In this document: piece after piece, positions 46,763 to 54,589 of the stretch | Layout: each line of letters starts with the position of its first letter | Position numbering within the stretch: position 1 is the first letter of the stretch | DNA from: Lactobacillus sp. ESL0684 | GTDB taxonomy: Bacteria > Bacillota > Bacilli > Lactobacillales > Lactobacillaceae | Assembly: GCF_029392675.1 (NCBI RefSeq) | Contig: NZ_CP113941.1 | Coordinates: 980,001-1,044,000 of the forward strand | Direction: 5' to 3' | Length of the DNA stretch: 64,000 nucleotides | Translations under genes and position numbers: made by a program | Notes under the pieces: generated by a model | What the model was told of the DNA's origin: nothing | Database searches by the model: none | Seen by the model: only the letters and a program-made list of their open reading frames with translations

Positions 46763-48604
46763 TTATTTACGATTACGCTTCTTATCAGCCTTTTGACGCT
46801 CAGAAGTATTCAAAATCTTTTTACGCAAACGAATTGATTCAGGTGTTACTTCACAGTACTCATCATCATTCAAGAATTCGATCGCTTCTTCGAGAGTCAT
46901 TGCTTTAGGAGTTCTAATGGCAGCTGCATGATCTTTACCAGCAGCACGCGTATTAGTTAAGTTCTTACCTTTAATTACGTTAACCGCAATATCACGATCA
47001 CGAGAAGATTGACCAACAATCATCCCCTCATATACTTCAACACCAGCACCAATAAACAATTCACCACGCTGCTCAACCGTTTGCAATGAGTAAGTTGTCG
47101 ACTTACCTTGACTAATTGCCACCAATGCACCGTTTTTACGTCCCGGTTCCCAGTTCTTAACTTCTGGTTTATAGGAATCAAAACTATGGTTCATAATTCC
47201 ATAACCACCAGTTTGTGACATAAATTCATTGTTATAACCAATTAAACCACGTGAAGGTACTAAGAAATCTAGGCGAGTTTGACCATTGCCAGTTGATTCC
47301 ATATTCTTCATTTCACCTTTTCTTTGTGAAAGAGAATCAATTACTGAACCAACGTATTCATCAGGAGTATCAATTTGGACAGCTTCAAATGGTTCACACA
47401 TTTTACCATCTATTTCACGATAGATAACCTTAGGACGTGATAATTGTAATTCAAAGCCTTCACGCCGTAATTCTTCAACTAAAATTGACAAGTGTAGTTC
47501 ACCACGGCCAGAAACTGTCCAAGCATTTAATTGATCAGTTGGTTCTACTTTTAATGAAACATCAGTCCGAGTTTGCCGAATTAAACGATCCTCTAACTTC
47601 TTAGGAGTTACCTTGTCACCTTCGCGTCCAGCAAACGGTGAATCACTAGCCACAAAGTCCATCTGCAAAGTTGGCGGATCGATCTTCAATAGCGGCAATG
47701 CTTCTGGATTTTCAGCTGAAGCAATCGTATCACCAACAAAAATATCGTCAATTCCGCTGATCGCAATAATATCACCAGCTTTAGCCTCTTTGATTTCATT
47801 TCGCTTTAATCCAAAGAACCCAAACAACTTGGTAACTCGGAAGTTCTTAGTTGAACCATCATGCTTCATCACGGTAATGTTATCGCCAACTTTAACTTGA
47901 CCACGATAAATCCGGCCAACACCGATTCGGCCAACATAATCATCCCAATCAAGCATAGTGATTTGGAACTGCAAAGGTTGATCAGCATTATCAAGTGGGG
48001 CAGGAATAGATTTAATAATTGTGTCAAAAATTGGATCCATCGTCTCTTTTTGAGTGTCTAGATCGGCTTCATAAGAAGTTGTACCATTTAATGCAGAAGC
48101 ATAAACAACTGGGAAGTCCAATTGCTCATCATTTGCACCTAACTCGATAAAAAGTTCTAATACTTCATCCATAACTTGCTTAGGACGTGCACCTGGGCGA
48201 TCAATCTTGTTAACCACAACAATTGGCTTAACTCCAGCATCCAAAGCTTTTTTCAAAACGAAACGAGTCTGTGGCATGGTACCTTCATAAGCATCAACTA
48301 ATAGCAATGCCCCATCAACCATGTGCATGATACGTTCAACTTCACCACCAAAGTCCGCATGTCCTGGGGTATCTAAAATATTGATCGTTGTATCACCATA
48401 CTTAACCGCAGTATTCTTAGATAAAATAGTAATCCCGCGTTCACGTTCAATATCATTTGAATCCATTGCCCGATCTTCCAAAGCCATGTGCTCAGGAAGA
48501 GTGTCGGATTGTTTCAATAATTGGTTAACTAAAGTTGTCTTACCATGGTCAACGTGAGCAATAATTGCTATATTTCTAGTATCGTCTCTTCTTTTTTCTG
48601 ACAA
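46763..48604 (-). CDS. typA: Ribosome-associated translational GTPase TypA/BipA
   Basis: About 614 residues. The G domain begins [20 protein letters not shown] with RGITI and DTPGHADFGG, followed by EF-G-like domains and the BipA C-terminal domain ending in a basic tail. BipA aids 50S assembly and growth at low temperature. The start is the TTG at 48604, 7 bases after GGAGGAGG. The open frame extends upstream to 48727, but that part overlaps the promoter and a terminator hairpin and does not match the family, so I exclude it. The leader of about 107 bases is described separately. Confidence 0.96.
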   Translation of the reverse strand: MSEKRRDDTRNIAIIAHVDHGKTTLVNQLLKQSDTLPEHMALEDRAMDSNDIERERGITILSKNTAVKYGDTTINILDTPGHADFGGEVERIMHMVDGALLLVDAYEGTMPQTRFVLKKALDAGVKPIVVVNKIDRPGARPKQVMDEVLELFIELGANDEQLDFPVVYASALNGTTSYEADLDTQKETMDPIFDTIIKSIPAPLDNADQPLQFQITMLDWDDYVGRIGVGRIYRGQVKVGDNITVMKHDGSTKNFRVTKLFGFFGLKRNEIKEAKAGDIIAISGIDDIFVGDTIASAENPEALPLLKIDPPTLQMDFVASDSPFAGREGDKVTPKKLEDRLIRQTRTDVSLKVEPTDQLNAWTVSGRGELHLSILVEELRREGFELQLSRPKVIYREIDGKMCEPFEAVQIDTPDEYVGSVIDSLSQRKGEMKNMESTGNGQTRLDFLVPSRGLIGYNNEFMSQTGGYGIMNHSFDSYKPEVKNWEPGRKNGALVAISQGKSTTYSLQTVEQRGELFIGAGVEVYEGMIVGQSSRDRDIAVNVIKGKNLTNTRAAGKDHAAAIRTPKAMTLEEAIEFLNDDEYCEVTPESIRLRKKILNTSERQKADKKRNRK

Positions 48605-48629
48605 AAGTATTCCTCCTCCACTCCTCAAT

Positions 48630-48656
48630 AAAAAAACTGTGACCTGGTCACAGTTT
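48630..48656 (-). terminator. Terminator within the typA leader (attenuator)
   Basis: AAACTGTGAC pairs perfectly with GTCACAGTTT, loop CAG, followed by TTTTTTT on the minus strand. It lies downstream of the typA promoter and 26 bases before the TTG start. The 5' arm could instead pair with an upstream CACTTCG segment (partial, with a bulge). Confidence 0.8.
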
Positions 48657-48717
48657 CGGCGGCACATTACTAATATGCTGATCGAAGTGTTTCTTATCTG
48701 TATATTTACGCTCATTG

Positions 48718-48746
48718 ATTTTACCACCTATGTATATTTAGGTCAA
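48718..48746 (-). promoter_or_regulatory. typA promoter
   Basis: TTGACC (48741-48746), 17-base spacer, TAAAAT (48718-48723) on the minus strand. Near consensus. Transcription should begin near 48711. Confidence 0.75.
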
Positions 48747-48895
48747 CAAATACGTAGAACTTAAAAAAATACAAGATCAATTTGGGCTAGAGCTTTTTCA
48801 AATTTAAAATTTAGTATAAAATAAAAGTTAGACGAGTAAGTTAACTTTATGGTAAAAATGTAAACTGTAAACTTTTAATGAAAGAGTGAATTTAA

Positions 48896-49450
48896 TTGAT
48901 TTTAATGAAGAATATTACCCGTGATGGTAATCCTGTGTTGCGCAAAGTTGCTGAGCCGCTAACTTTTCCGTTAAGCAGCCATTACCAAAAGCTAGCCGAT
49001 GAGATGATGGAATATCTTGTTAATTCCCAAAATCCCGAGATTGCTAAAAAACACCAATTACGTGCTGGCGTGGGCCTAGCTGCTCCACAAGTTGGTGAAA
49101 GTGTTCAGATGGCTTCATTGCTTGTCCCAAATGATAAGAACGAAATTGTTTTTAAAGAGACCTTCGTTAATCCCGAAATTTTATCAGAATCTGTCCAGCA
49201 AGCCTGCTTAAGTGAAGGTGAAGGCTGTTTAAGTGTTGATCAAGAAATCGATGGCTATGTCCCACGACCTGATAGATTAAAAATCCATTATTACACCGTT
49301 GACGGTAAAGAAAAAACTATTCGCCTAAAGGACTATCCAGCCATTGTTGCCTCACATGAAATCGAACACTTACGTGGTCACCTATTTTATGATCGCATTA
49401 ATCAACAAGATCCGTTTAAGTTAGCTGAAGATACAGTAGTTGTGTATTAA
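48896..49450 (+). CDS. def: Peptide deformylase
   Basis: Removes the N-formyl group from new proteins, using a metal. 184 residues. Motif 1 [10 protein letters not shown] near 58-67, motif 2 EGEGCLSVD near 107-115 and motif 3 HEIEHLRG near 151-158 supply the metal ligands (Cys, two His). The usual HExDH reads HEIEH here. The TTG at 48896 is favoured since GAG lies upstream and the beginning [13 protein letters not shown] aligns with B. subtilis YkrB; an ATG at 48905 is the alternative. A terminator follows. The long form is the type 2 Firmicute enzyme. Confidence 0.95.
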   Translation: MILMKNITRDGNPVLRKVAEPLTFPLSSHYQKLADEMMEYLVNSQNPEIAKKHQLRAGVGLAAPQVGESVQMASLLVPNDKNEIVFKETFVNPEILSESVQQACLSEGEGCLSVDQEIDGYVPRPDRLKIHYYTVDGKEKTIRLKDYPAIVASHEIEHLRGHLFYDRINQQDPFKLAEDTVVVY

Positions 49451-49475
49451 ATTATTAAAATTAATACATTAATTG

Positions 49476-49506
49476 AACCGACAACTTAGTTTGGCGGTCT
49501 TTTTTA
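49476..49506 (+). terminator. Rho-independent terminator after def
   Basis: ACCGACAA pairs with TTGGCGGT (one mismatch), then a T run on the plus strand. Confidence 0.8.
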
Positions 49507-49633
49507 ATTAAACGATTAGTCCATGTTTCTATACTTGAATTTATAAATATGGTAGAATTTTATTAGCTATTGGATATTTTAGTTAATATTCAAATTAAGA
49601 ACGTTTAAATAACTGAATAAGGAGAATACAAAT

Positions 49634-49858
49634 ATGATCTACAAAGTTTTGTATCAAAAAGACAAGATTGTCAATCCTAGAAGAGAAGCCACTCAGACTC
49701 TTTATCTAGAAGCAGATAATCTAGTTACAGCAAGAACCTTGGTTGAGGACAATACCCCCTATAACATTGAACTCATTCAAGAATTGACCGGCAACTCACT
49801 AACATATGAAAAAGAGAACGCTAACTTTAAATTGACGTCCTTTGAAAGCAAGAAGTAA
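49634..49858 (+). CDS. rpoY: RNA polymerase epsilon subunit RpoY
   Basis: A 74-residue small subunit of Firmicute RNA polymerase (YkzG). It begins [20 protein letters not shown] and continues with [10 protein letters not shown], typical of the family. Epsilon sits beneath the polymerase and may block phage inhibitors, from structural work in Bacillus. GGAG lies upstream. It is followed by rnjA after 6 bases, the same pairing as B. subtilis ykzG-rnjA, which fixes the identity of the downstream RNase as J1. Confidence 0.93.
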   Translation: MIYKVLYQKDKIVNPRREATQTLYLEADNLVTARTLVEDNTPYNIELIQELTGNSLTYEKENANFKLTSFESKK

Positions 49859-49864
49859 TTATCT

Positions 49865-51544
49865 GTGCGTATTAAAAATAACGAAGTAGCTGTTTTTGCA
49901 ATCGGGGGGTTGCATGAAATTGGCAAAAATATGTATTGTGTGCAGTACCAAGATGAGATTGTCATTATGGACTGCGGCATCAAGTTTCCTGAAGATGATC
50001 TATTAGGCATCAATTACGTTATCTCAGACTATTCATACCTAGTTAAGAATCGCAAGAAAATTAAGGCACTAGTCGTTAGCCACGGTCACGAAGACCATAT
50101 CGGTGGTATTCCCTTCTTACTTGAAAAGATTCCTGAAATTCCGGTATATGCAACGCCATTTGCACTATCGCTTATTAAAGGTAAACTTGAAGAACACGGA
50201 TTACTCAGAACGACCGAATTACATGAAGAACATGAAGATACCGTTTTAAAATTTAAAAAGTTATCTGTTGAATTTTTTAGAACTACTCACTCTATCCCTG
50301 ATACTCTAGGTATTGCCGTCCATACTCCACTGGGTGCTGTAGTGTTTACTGGTGATTTTAAATTTGATTTAACTCCAGTAATGAATCAGCCTGCACCAGA
50401 TTTTCAGAAAATGGCTAAGCTAGGTAGCGAAGGCGTTTTAGCATTATTATCTGACTCAACAAATGCTGAAGTCAGTCAGTTCACTAAATCTGAACGTTTT
50501 GTAGCTAAATCACTCCATGATATTATCACGGGAATTCATGGACGAATTATCTTTGCGACTTTCGCTTCTAATCTTTACCGAGTATCAACCGCTATTCAAG
50601 CAGCGATTGATACTGGTAGAAAAGTGGCTATTTTTGGTCGTAGCATGGAAAATGGTGTCCAAAACGGTATTGATCTGGGTTATCTAAATGTTCCCGAAGG
50701 ATTAATTGTTGATGCCAACGAAATTAACCACACACCACCTGACCAAGTCATGATTCTGTGTACTGGTTCTCAAGGCGAGCCACTTGCCGCATTATCACGA
50801 ATTGCCAATGGTACTCATCGGCAGATCAGTCTGCAACCAGATGATACAGTCATCTTTTCATCTAACCCAATTCCTGGGAATACGCTTAGCGTTAATCACC
50901 TCATTAATAAACTAATGGAAGGTGGCGCCAACGTAGTCCACGGTCGTGTTAATAACATTCATACTTCTGGTCACGGTGGTCAAGAAGAACTCAAAATGAT
51001 GGTTCGCTTAACTCACCCGCAATATATGATTCCAGTCCATGGAGAATACAGGATGCAAGTAGTTCATACTGAATTGGCTCAAGCGGCTGGCGTTCCTGCT
51101 GATCACACTTTTGTCTTAGATAATGGTGAGGTCTTGTGTTTCGGTCCAGACGGATCCAGGATTGCTGGACGAATTCCTGCAGGTGATGTCTACGTTGACA
51201 CTTCAGGAACTGCTGATGTTGGTAACGTCGTAGTCCATGATCGTCAGATTTTATCTGAGGATGGCTTAGTAGTAGCGGTAGCAACCGTTGATTACAAACA
51301 TAAACGAGTATTGGCAGGACCTGATGTCCTAAGTCGTGGTTTTGTTTATATGCGCGAATCGACAGATTTGATTAGCCAAGCGCAAAAGCACATCTATCAC
51401 ATTATTAAAACTGAAATGGATAAAACCGATCATCCTAAAGATAGTGTTATTCGCAAGGCGATCGTAGAAAATCTCTCCGACTTTTTATATTCGCGAACCA
51501 AACGTAGACCAATGATTTTACCAATGATTGTTGAAAAGAAATAA
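49865..51544 (+). CDS. rnjA: Ribonuclease J1
   Basis: Main 5'-3' exonuclease and endonuclease of mRNA turnover and rRNA maturation in Firmicutes. 559 residues. The zinc motif HGHEDH at residues 73-78, GDFKFD near 163-168, the beta-CASP region and the distal PVHGE (His 392) are all intact, unlike rnjB at 36352. Start is a GTG at 49865, 6 bases after rpoY, with no strong Shine-Dalgarno, so it is probably coupled. The expected C-terminal oligomerisation domain is present. A terminator follows. Confidence 0.97.
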   Translation: MRIKNNEVAVFAIGGLHEIGKNMYCVQYQDEIVIMDCGIKFPEDDLLGINYVISDYSYLVKNRKKIKALVVSHGHEDHIGGIPFLLEKIPEIPVYATPFALSLIKGKLEEHGLLRTTELHEEHEDTVLKFKKLSVEFFRTTHSIPDTLGIAVHTPLGAVVFTGDFKFDLTPVMNQPAPDFQKMAKLGSEGVLALLSDSTNAEVSQFTKSERFVAKSLHDIITGIHGRIIFATFASNLYRVSTAIQAAIDTGRKVAIFGRSMENGVQNGIDLGYLNVPEGLIVDANEINHTPPDQVMILCTGSQGEPLAALSRIANGTHRQISLQPDDTVIFSSNPIPGNTLSVNHLINKLMEGGANVVHGRVNNIHTSGHGGQEELKMMVRLTHPQYMIPVHGEYRMQVVHTELAQAAGVPADHTFVLDNGEVLCFGPDGSRIAGRIPAGDVYVDTSGTADVGNVVVHDRQILSEDGLVVAVATVDYKHKRVLAGPDVLSRGFVYMRESTDLISQAQKHIYHIIKTEMDKTDHPKDSVIRKAIVENLSDFLYSRTKRRPMILPMIVEKK

Positions 51545-51546
51545 AT

Positions 51547-51573
51547 AAAAAGCCCAAGTGGGCTTTTTATTTT
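51547..51573 (+). terminator. Rho-independent terminator after rnjA
   Basis: AAAAAGCCC pairs with GGGCTTTTT around AAGT, followed by a T-rich tail. Confidence 0.92.
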
Positions 51574-51594
51574 TAGTAAAGATAGATCAAAAAT

Positions 51595-52530
51595 ATGAAA
51601 ATACATCTCTTAGTCAATGAGTCAGCTGGCAATGGCCATGCTAAAAAAATATTCGATCAAACCGTTTTACTCTTAATTGATCAAGATATTGCATTTAGCT
51701 TTGAAAAAAGCAACTATGCTGGCGAGTTAATTACATTAGCTGAAGCGTATGGCAACCTAACCCATTCTGATAATGAATATCTGATAGTTATTGGCGGCGA
51801 TGGCTCACTTAATGAAGTCTTAAACGGCATTAAGCGATCAAGCCAACCCAATTTACCTTTTGCTTATTTACCAGCTGGTACTGGTAACGATTTTGGTCGA
51901 GCTGCAAACCTAACTAATCAGCCGAAAACTTTACTCAAGCAATTAAAAAAGCGGCCTACTCCCACCTTAATGGATTGCGGCGCTTTTAAAATAATTAATC
52001 GTTCACAGCAGACTTATTATTTTGCCAATAATTTAGGTATTGGGTTTGATGCTTATGTTAATCATTATAGCAACCATTCCAATTTAAAAAAGTTACTTAA
52101 CACGCTTAAGCAAGGAAAATTAAGCTATATATCCTATATCTTGAAAGCGGTTAGTAAGCAGGATACATTTCAGGTAGATGTTCAAAGTAAGTCGCACAAA
52201 CTACATTTTAATGATGCTTTTTTAGTAACTACAACTAATCATCCATACTTAGGCGGCGGTATTCCACTACTTCCTAGTGCATCTGTTACTAACCATCAGA
52301 TCGCTACTGTCATTGTAGAAAAACGCAGTATCCCTAAGTTAATCAAACTGTTTATTAACCTACTCAAAGATGGTTCGCATATTAAAGATCCGCAATTTCA
52401 TTATCTTGAAGCAAAAAAAATTACTATTAAAACTTATCAACCTGAATTTGGTCAAGTTGATGGTGAAGAAATTCATCCAAGAGCCTTTGAACTTGAGCTA
52501 ACAGTTAATCACTTTAACTTATTAAAATGA
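51595..52530 (+). CDS. Diacylglycerol kinase / lipid kinase family protein
   Basis: 311 residues of the DAGK catalytic family (YegS/DgkB/BmrU). N-terminal MKIHLLVNESAGNGHAKK, the nucleotide-binding GGDGSLNEVLNGI near 65-77 and PAGTGNDFGRA near 93-103, then the C-terminal beta domain ending VDGEEIHPRAF. It may phosphorylate diacylglycerol recycled from lipoteichoic acid synthesis, or another lipid or sphingoid base. It starts 22 bases after the rnjA terminator; no clear promoter is visible. A hairpin terminator follows. Confidence 0.85.
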   Translation: MKIHLLVNESAGNGHAKKIFDQTVLLLIDQDIAFSFEKSNYAGELITLAEAYGNLTHSDNEYLIVIGGDGSLNEVLNGIKRSSQPNLPFAYLPAGTGNDFGRAANLTNQPKTLLKQLKKRPTPTLMDCGAFKIINRSQQTYYFANNLGIGFDAYVNHYSNHSNLKKLLNTLKQGKLSYISYILKAVSKQDTFQVDVQSKSHKLHFNDAFLVTTTNHPYLGGGIPLLPSASVTNHQIATVIVEKRSIPKLIKLFINLLKDGSHIKDPQFHYLEAKKITIKTYQPEFGQVDGEEIHPRAFELELTVNHFNLLK

Positions 52531-52533
52531 ACA

Positions 52534-52570
52534 AAACCGCTTTTCGCAGTTAGTGAAAAGCAGTCTTTGT
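52534..52570. terminator. Bidirectional hairpin between lipid kinase and ABC permease genes
   Basis: ACCGCTTTTC pairs with GAAAAGCAGT around a 9-base loop, with short T-rich tails on each strand. Confidence 0.6.
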
Positions 52571-52575
52571 TTGTC

Positions 52576-53367
52576 CTAAAAAGCTTCAAACGAGCCATTC
52601 TTTCGTTCTTTTTTAAAGAAGTAATTAAAAATAAAAATACCTATTATTAACCAGACTAGGTTGACGAGTAAATAGTTAACTATCTGCATCGTGAAAATTC
52701 TTTGTCCCAAAAATAACTTTCGGACTAATTCTATTCCTCCGACATACGGTACCAATTCTTGCCAAACGCTATAAACAGGAAGATAGACATTTGAAACCAT
52801 TAATAAAATAGCTTGAAAAATAGTTGACCATTGTCCAAGCTGCTTGAAGCGCAGTGATCCAGCAGCAAAGATTAAACCCAAACCAAACATACCAACATTT
52901 GAAATTAACGACAAAATAAAGGTCAAAATTAAAAGCCAGATCATTTCCCCTAGAGAATATGACGTAACCAGACAAGTTCCTATACTAAGCACTATCAAGT
53001 AAAGCCAAGTAATAGCACTATCTGCCAAAGCTTGAATCAAATATAATAACCATAATGGGAAAACTGCTTGTACCTCGCTTTCTAAGATACCAGCCTTTTC
53101 ATTACTTTCAATTGCCATAGCACAGCTCCCAAGCTGTGAAATTCCCAAACTCCAAAAGAGATAGCCGATTAAAATAATAAAAACCCCATTATTAGTATGA
53201 TATAGCTTACCCATTTCGCTAGTATCAGAAAACAACATAATAGCAACCAGCGCACCAGCATAAATTAAAAATTGACTAAGGGTTGCTGGTAAATATCGTA
53301 AATTGCTTTTTAGTTCTAAATAAAGTTGTACCCAAAATAGTTGCCAGACTTTTTTAATTCTTCGCAA
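52576..53367 (-). CDS. ABC-2 type transporter permease
   Basis: 263 residues with six predicted membrane helices, among them LPATLSQFLIYAGALVAIML, GVFIILIGYLFWSLGISQLG and MIWLLILTFILSLISNVGMF. It is an ABC-2 type exporter permease. It follows the ATPase gene by 15 bases. The substrate cannot be inferred; lipids, peptides or polysaccharides are typical for the class. The pair stands alone, with no biosynthetic or sensor gene beside it. Confidence 0.8.
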   Translation of the reverse strand: MRRIKKVWQLFWVQLYLELKSNLRYLPATLSQFLIYAGALVAIMLFSDTSEMGKLYHTNNGVFIILIGYLFWSLGISQLGSCAMAIESNEKAGILESEVQAVFPLWLLYLIQALADSAITWLYLIVLSIGTCLVTSYSLGEMIWLLILTFILSLISNVGMFGLGLIFAAGSLRFKQLGQWSTIFQAILLMVSNVYLPVYSVWQELVPYVGGIELVRKLFLGQRIFTMQIVNYLLVNLVWLIIGIFIFNYFFKKERKNGSFEAF

Positions 53368-53382
53368 AGTTTATCTCCCTCA

Positions 53383-54090
53383 TTAATCATACAATTCATG
53401 ATACATGGCAATTAATTGCGACTCAGCTAACGGATGCGTAATTGTTTGTGCAATAGTTCCATTTTGCAAAAATATATAATAATCAGCCACTGCTGCTAAC
53501 ATATGTGTATCATGAGAAGAGATCACTTGCAGCTTTTTAGTCTTAGTCCTGAGTTGCTTAATAAGAGTAACTAATTCTGCTTGAGCAGAAATATCTAGAC
53601 CATTTGAAGGCTCATCTAACAGTATTAGCTCCGTCTGCAGTGCGGCTGCCACCAAAATAGCTGCTTTTTTCTTTTGTCCAGTTGATAACTTTTCAAAGGT
53701 AGTAGATAAATTATTATTAAAGTTAAAAACTTCGGCTAACTGAATCAATTTTTCCCGAGTTTTATTCAAATTTTGACCTTTTAATGAAGCAAAATATAAT
53801 TCATTTTCCAAAATAGTCAATTTATTGCGCAGTCCGCGTTCACCCGAAACAACAAAGGTGGTTTGTTTACTAGCCCAATTAGCATAACTTTGTCCTGTTT
53901 GATCAATACTAATCCTACCACTAGTTGCTGCCAATACTCCACTTAATAAGCGCAGCATCGTTGACTTACCAGCACCATTAGGACCAACTAGACCAATTAC
54001 AGAAGACTTTTGAGATAAAGCTAAGTTTATGTCGTGCAAGATCAACTTTTTGCCATAGGTTTTGCTAACCTTATCAAAGATAATTGTCAT
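53383..54090 (-). CDS. ABC transporter ATP-binding protein
   Basis: 235 residues. Walker A GPNGAGKST near residues 37-45, Walker B LILLDEPSNGLD near 156, and H-loop SSHD near 190. The signature is LSTGQKKKAA instead of LSGGQ, a change seen in ABC-2 exporters of this kind. It supplies energy for the permease at 52576. The ATG at 54090 has AGGAGG upstream. No promoter with clear boxes was found in the 100 bases before it. Confidence 0.85.
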   Translation of the reverse strand: MTIIFDKVSKTYGKKLILHDINLALSQKSSVIGLVGPNGAGKSTMLRLLSGVLAATSGRISIDQTGQSYANWASKQTTFVVSGERGLRNKLTILENELYFASLKGQNLNKTREKLIQLAEVFNFNNNLSTTFEKLSTGQKKKAAILVAAALQTELILLDEPSNGLDISAQAELVTLIKQLRTKTKKLQVISSHDTHMLAAVADYYIFLQNGTIAQTITHPLAESQLIAMYHELYD

Positions 54091-54170
54091 TAAGTTAATC
54101 CTCCTAAATATTAATTATTTTTTATTAAAAATATAATTTAATTAAAGCACTTTTAGTTTATCTAAGCAAT

Positions 54171-54193
54171 AAAAAAACAGTAGTAACTACTGC
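54171..54193 (-). terminator. Rho-independent terminator after the DUF1828-like gene
   Basis: CAGTAG pairs with CTACTG around TTA, followed by TTTTTTT on the minus strand. Confidence 0.82.
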
Positions 54194-54199
54194 TTTGGT

Positions 54200-54589
54200 T
54201 TACCCTAAATATGAAATTGCCACTTGCAACTGTGCTAACTTCATAATTGAACTTGCAAGTTCAGACTTAGGTATTGTTATTGAAATCTCATTTGTTAATT
54301 CATCAAAGTCAAAGCCACTACCAAGTACTAGTTCCGTAGCAGTTTGGATTAATTCTTCATCACTAGCTCCTGGATCAAGCTTAAAAAGTAGACGTCCATC
54401 ATCACTTACCTGATAAGCATTATCAAGCATTTTAATGAAACAATAAATTGTATCACCATAGGCATCAATTTCAGTAGTTGCCACTTCCAGTGTATCTTCA
54501 CTAACTTGCGCAACCTTGGTATTATCAATTACCCAATCACTAATTGATTTTTGTACAGACTCACTATTAAGTATTGCTTTATTGTTCAT
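54200..54589 (-). CDS. DUF1828-like protein of unknown function
   Basis: 129 residues, acidic, no membrane helix. The N-terminal half, with IEQW-like ISDWVIDNTKVAQV, LEVATTEIDAYGDTIYCFIK and YQVSDDGRLLFKL, resembles the DUF1828 domain, whose members have no assigned role; I hold this similarity with moderate confidence. The C-terminal half is helical. The ATG at 54589 has GAGG upstream and overlaps the end of recD2 by 11 bases, so it is translated with RecD2. A partnership with the helicase is suggested only by this coupling. Confidence 0.55.
   Translation of the reverse strand: MNNKAILNSESVQKSISDWVIDNTKVAQVSEDTLEVATTEIDAYGDTIYCFIKMLDNAYQVSDDGRLLFKLDPGASDEELIQTATELVLGSGFDFDELTNEISITIPKSELASSIMKLAQLQVAISYLG

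Noticed and set aside
48605-48727. In-frame N-terminal extension of typA of about 41 residues
   Set aside because: It overlaps the promoter -10 box and the leader terminator, does not resemble BipA, and a TTG with a strong ribosome binding site starts the conserved part.
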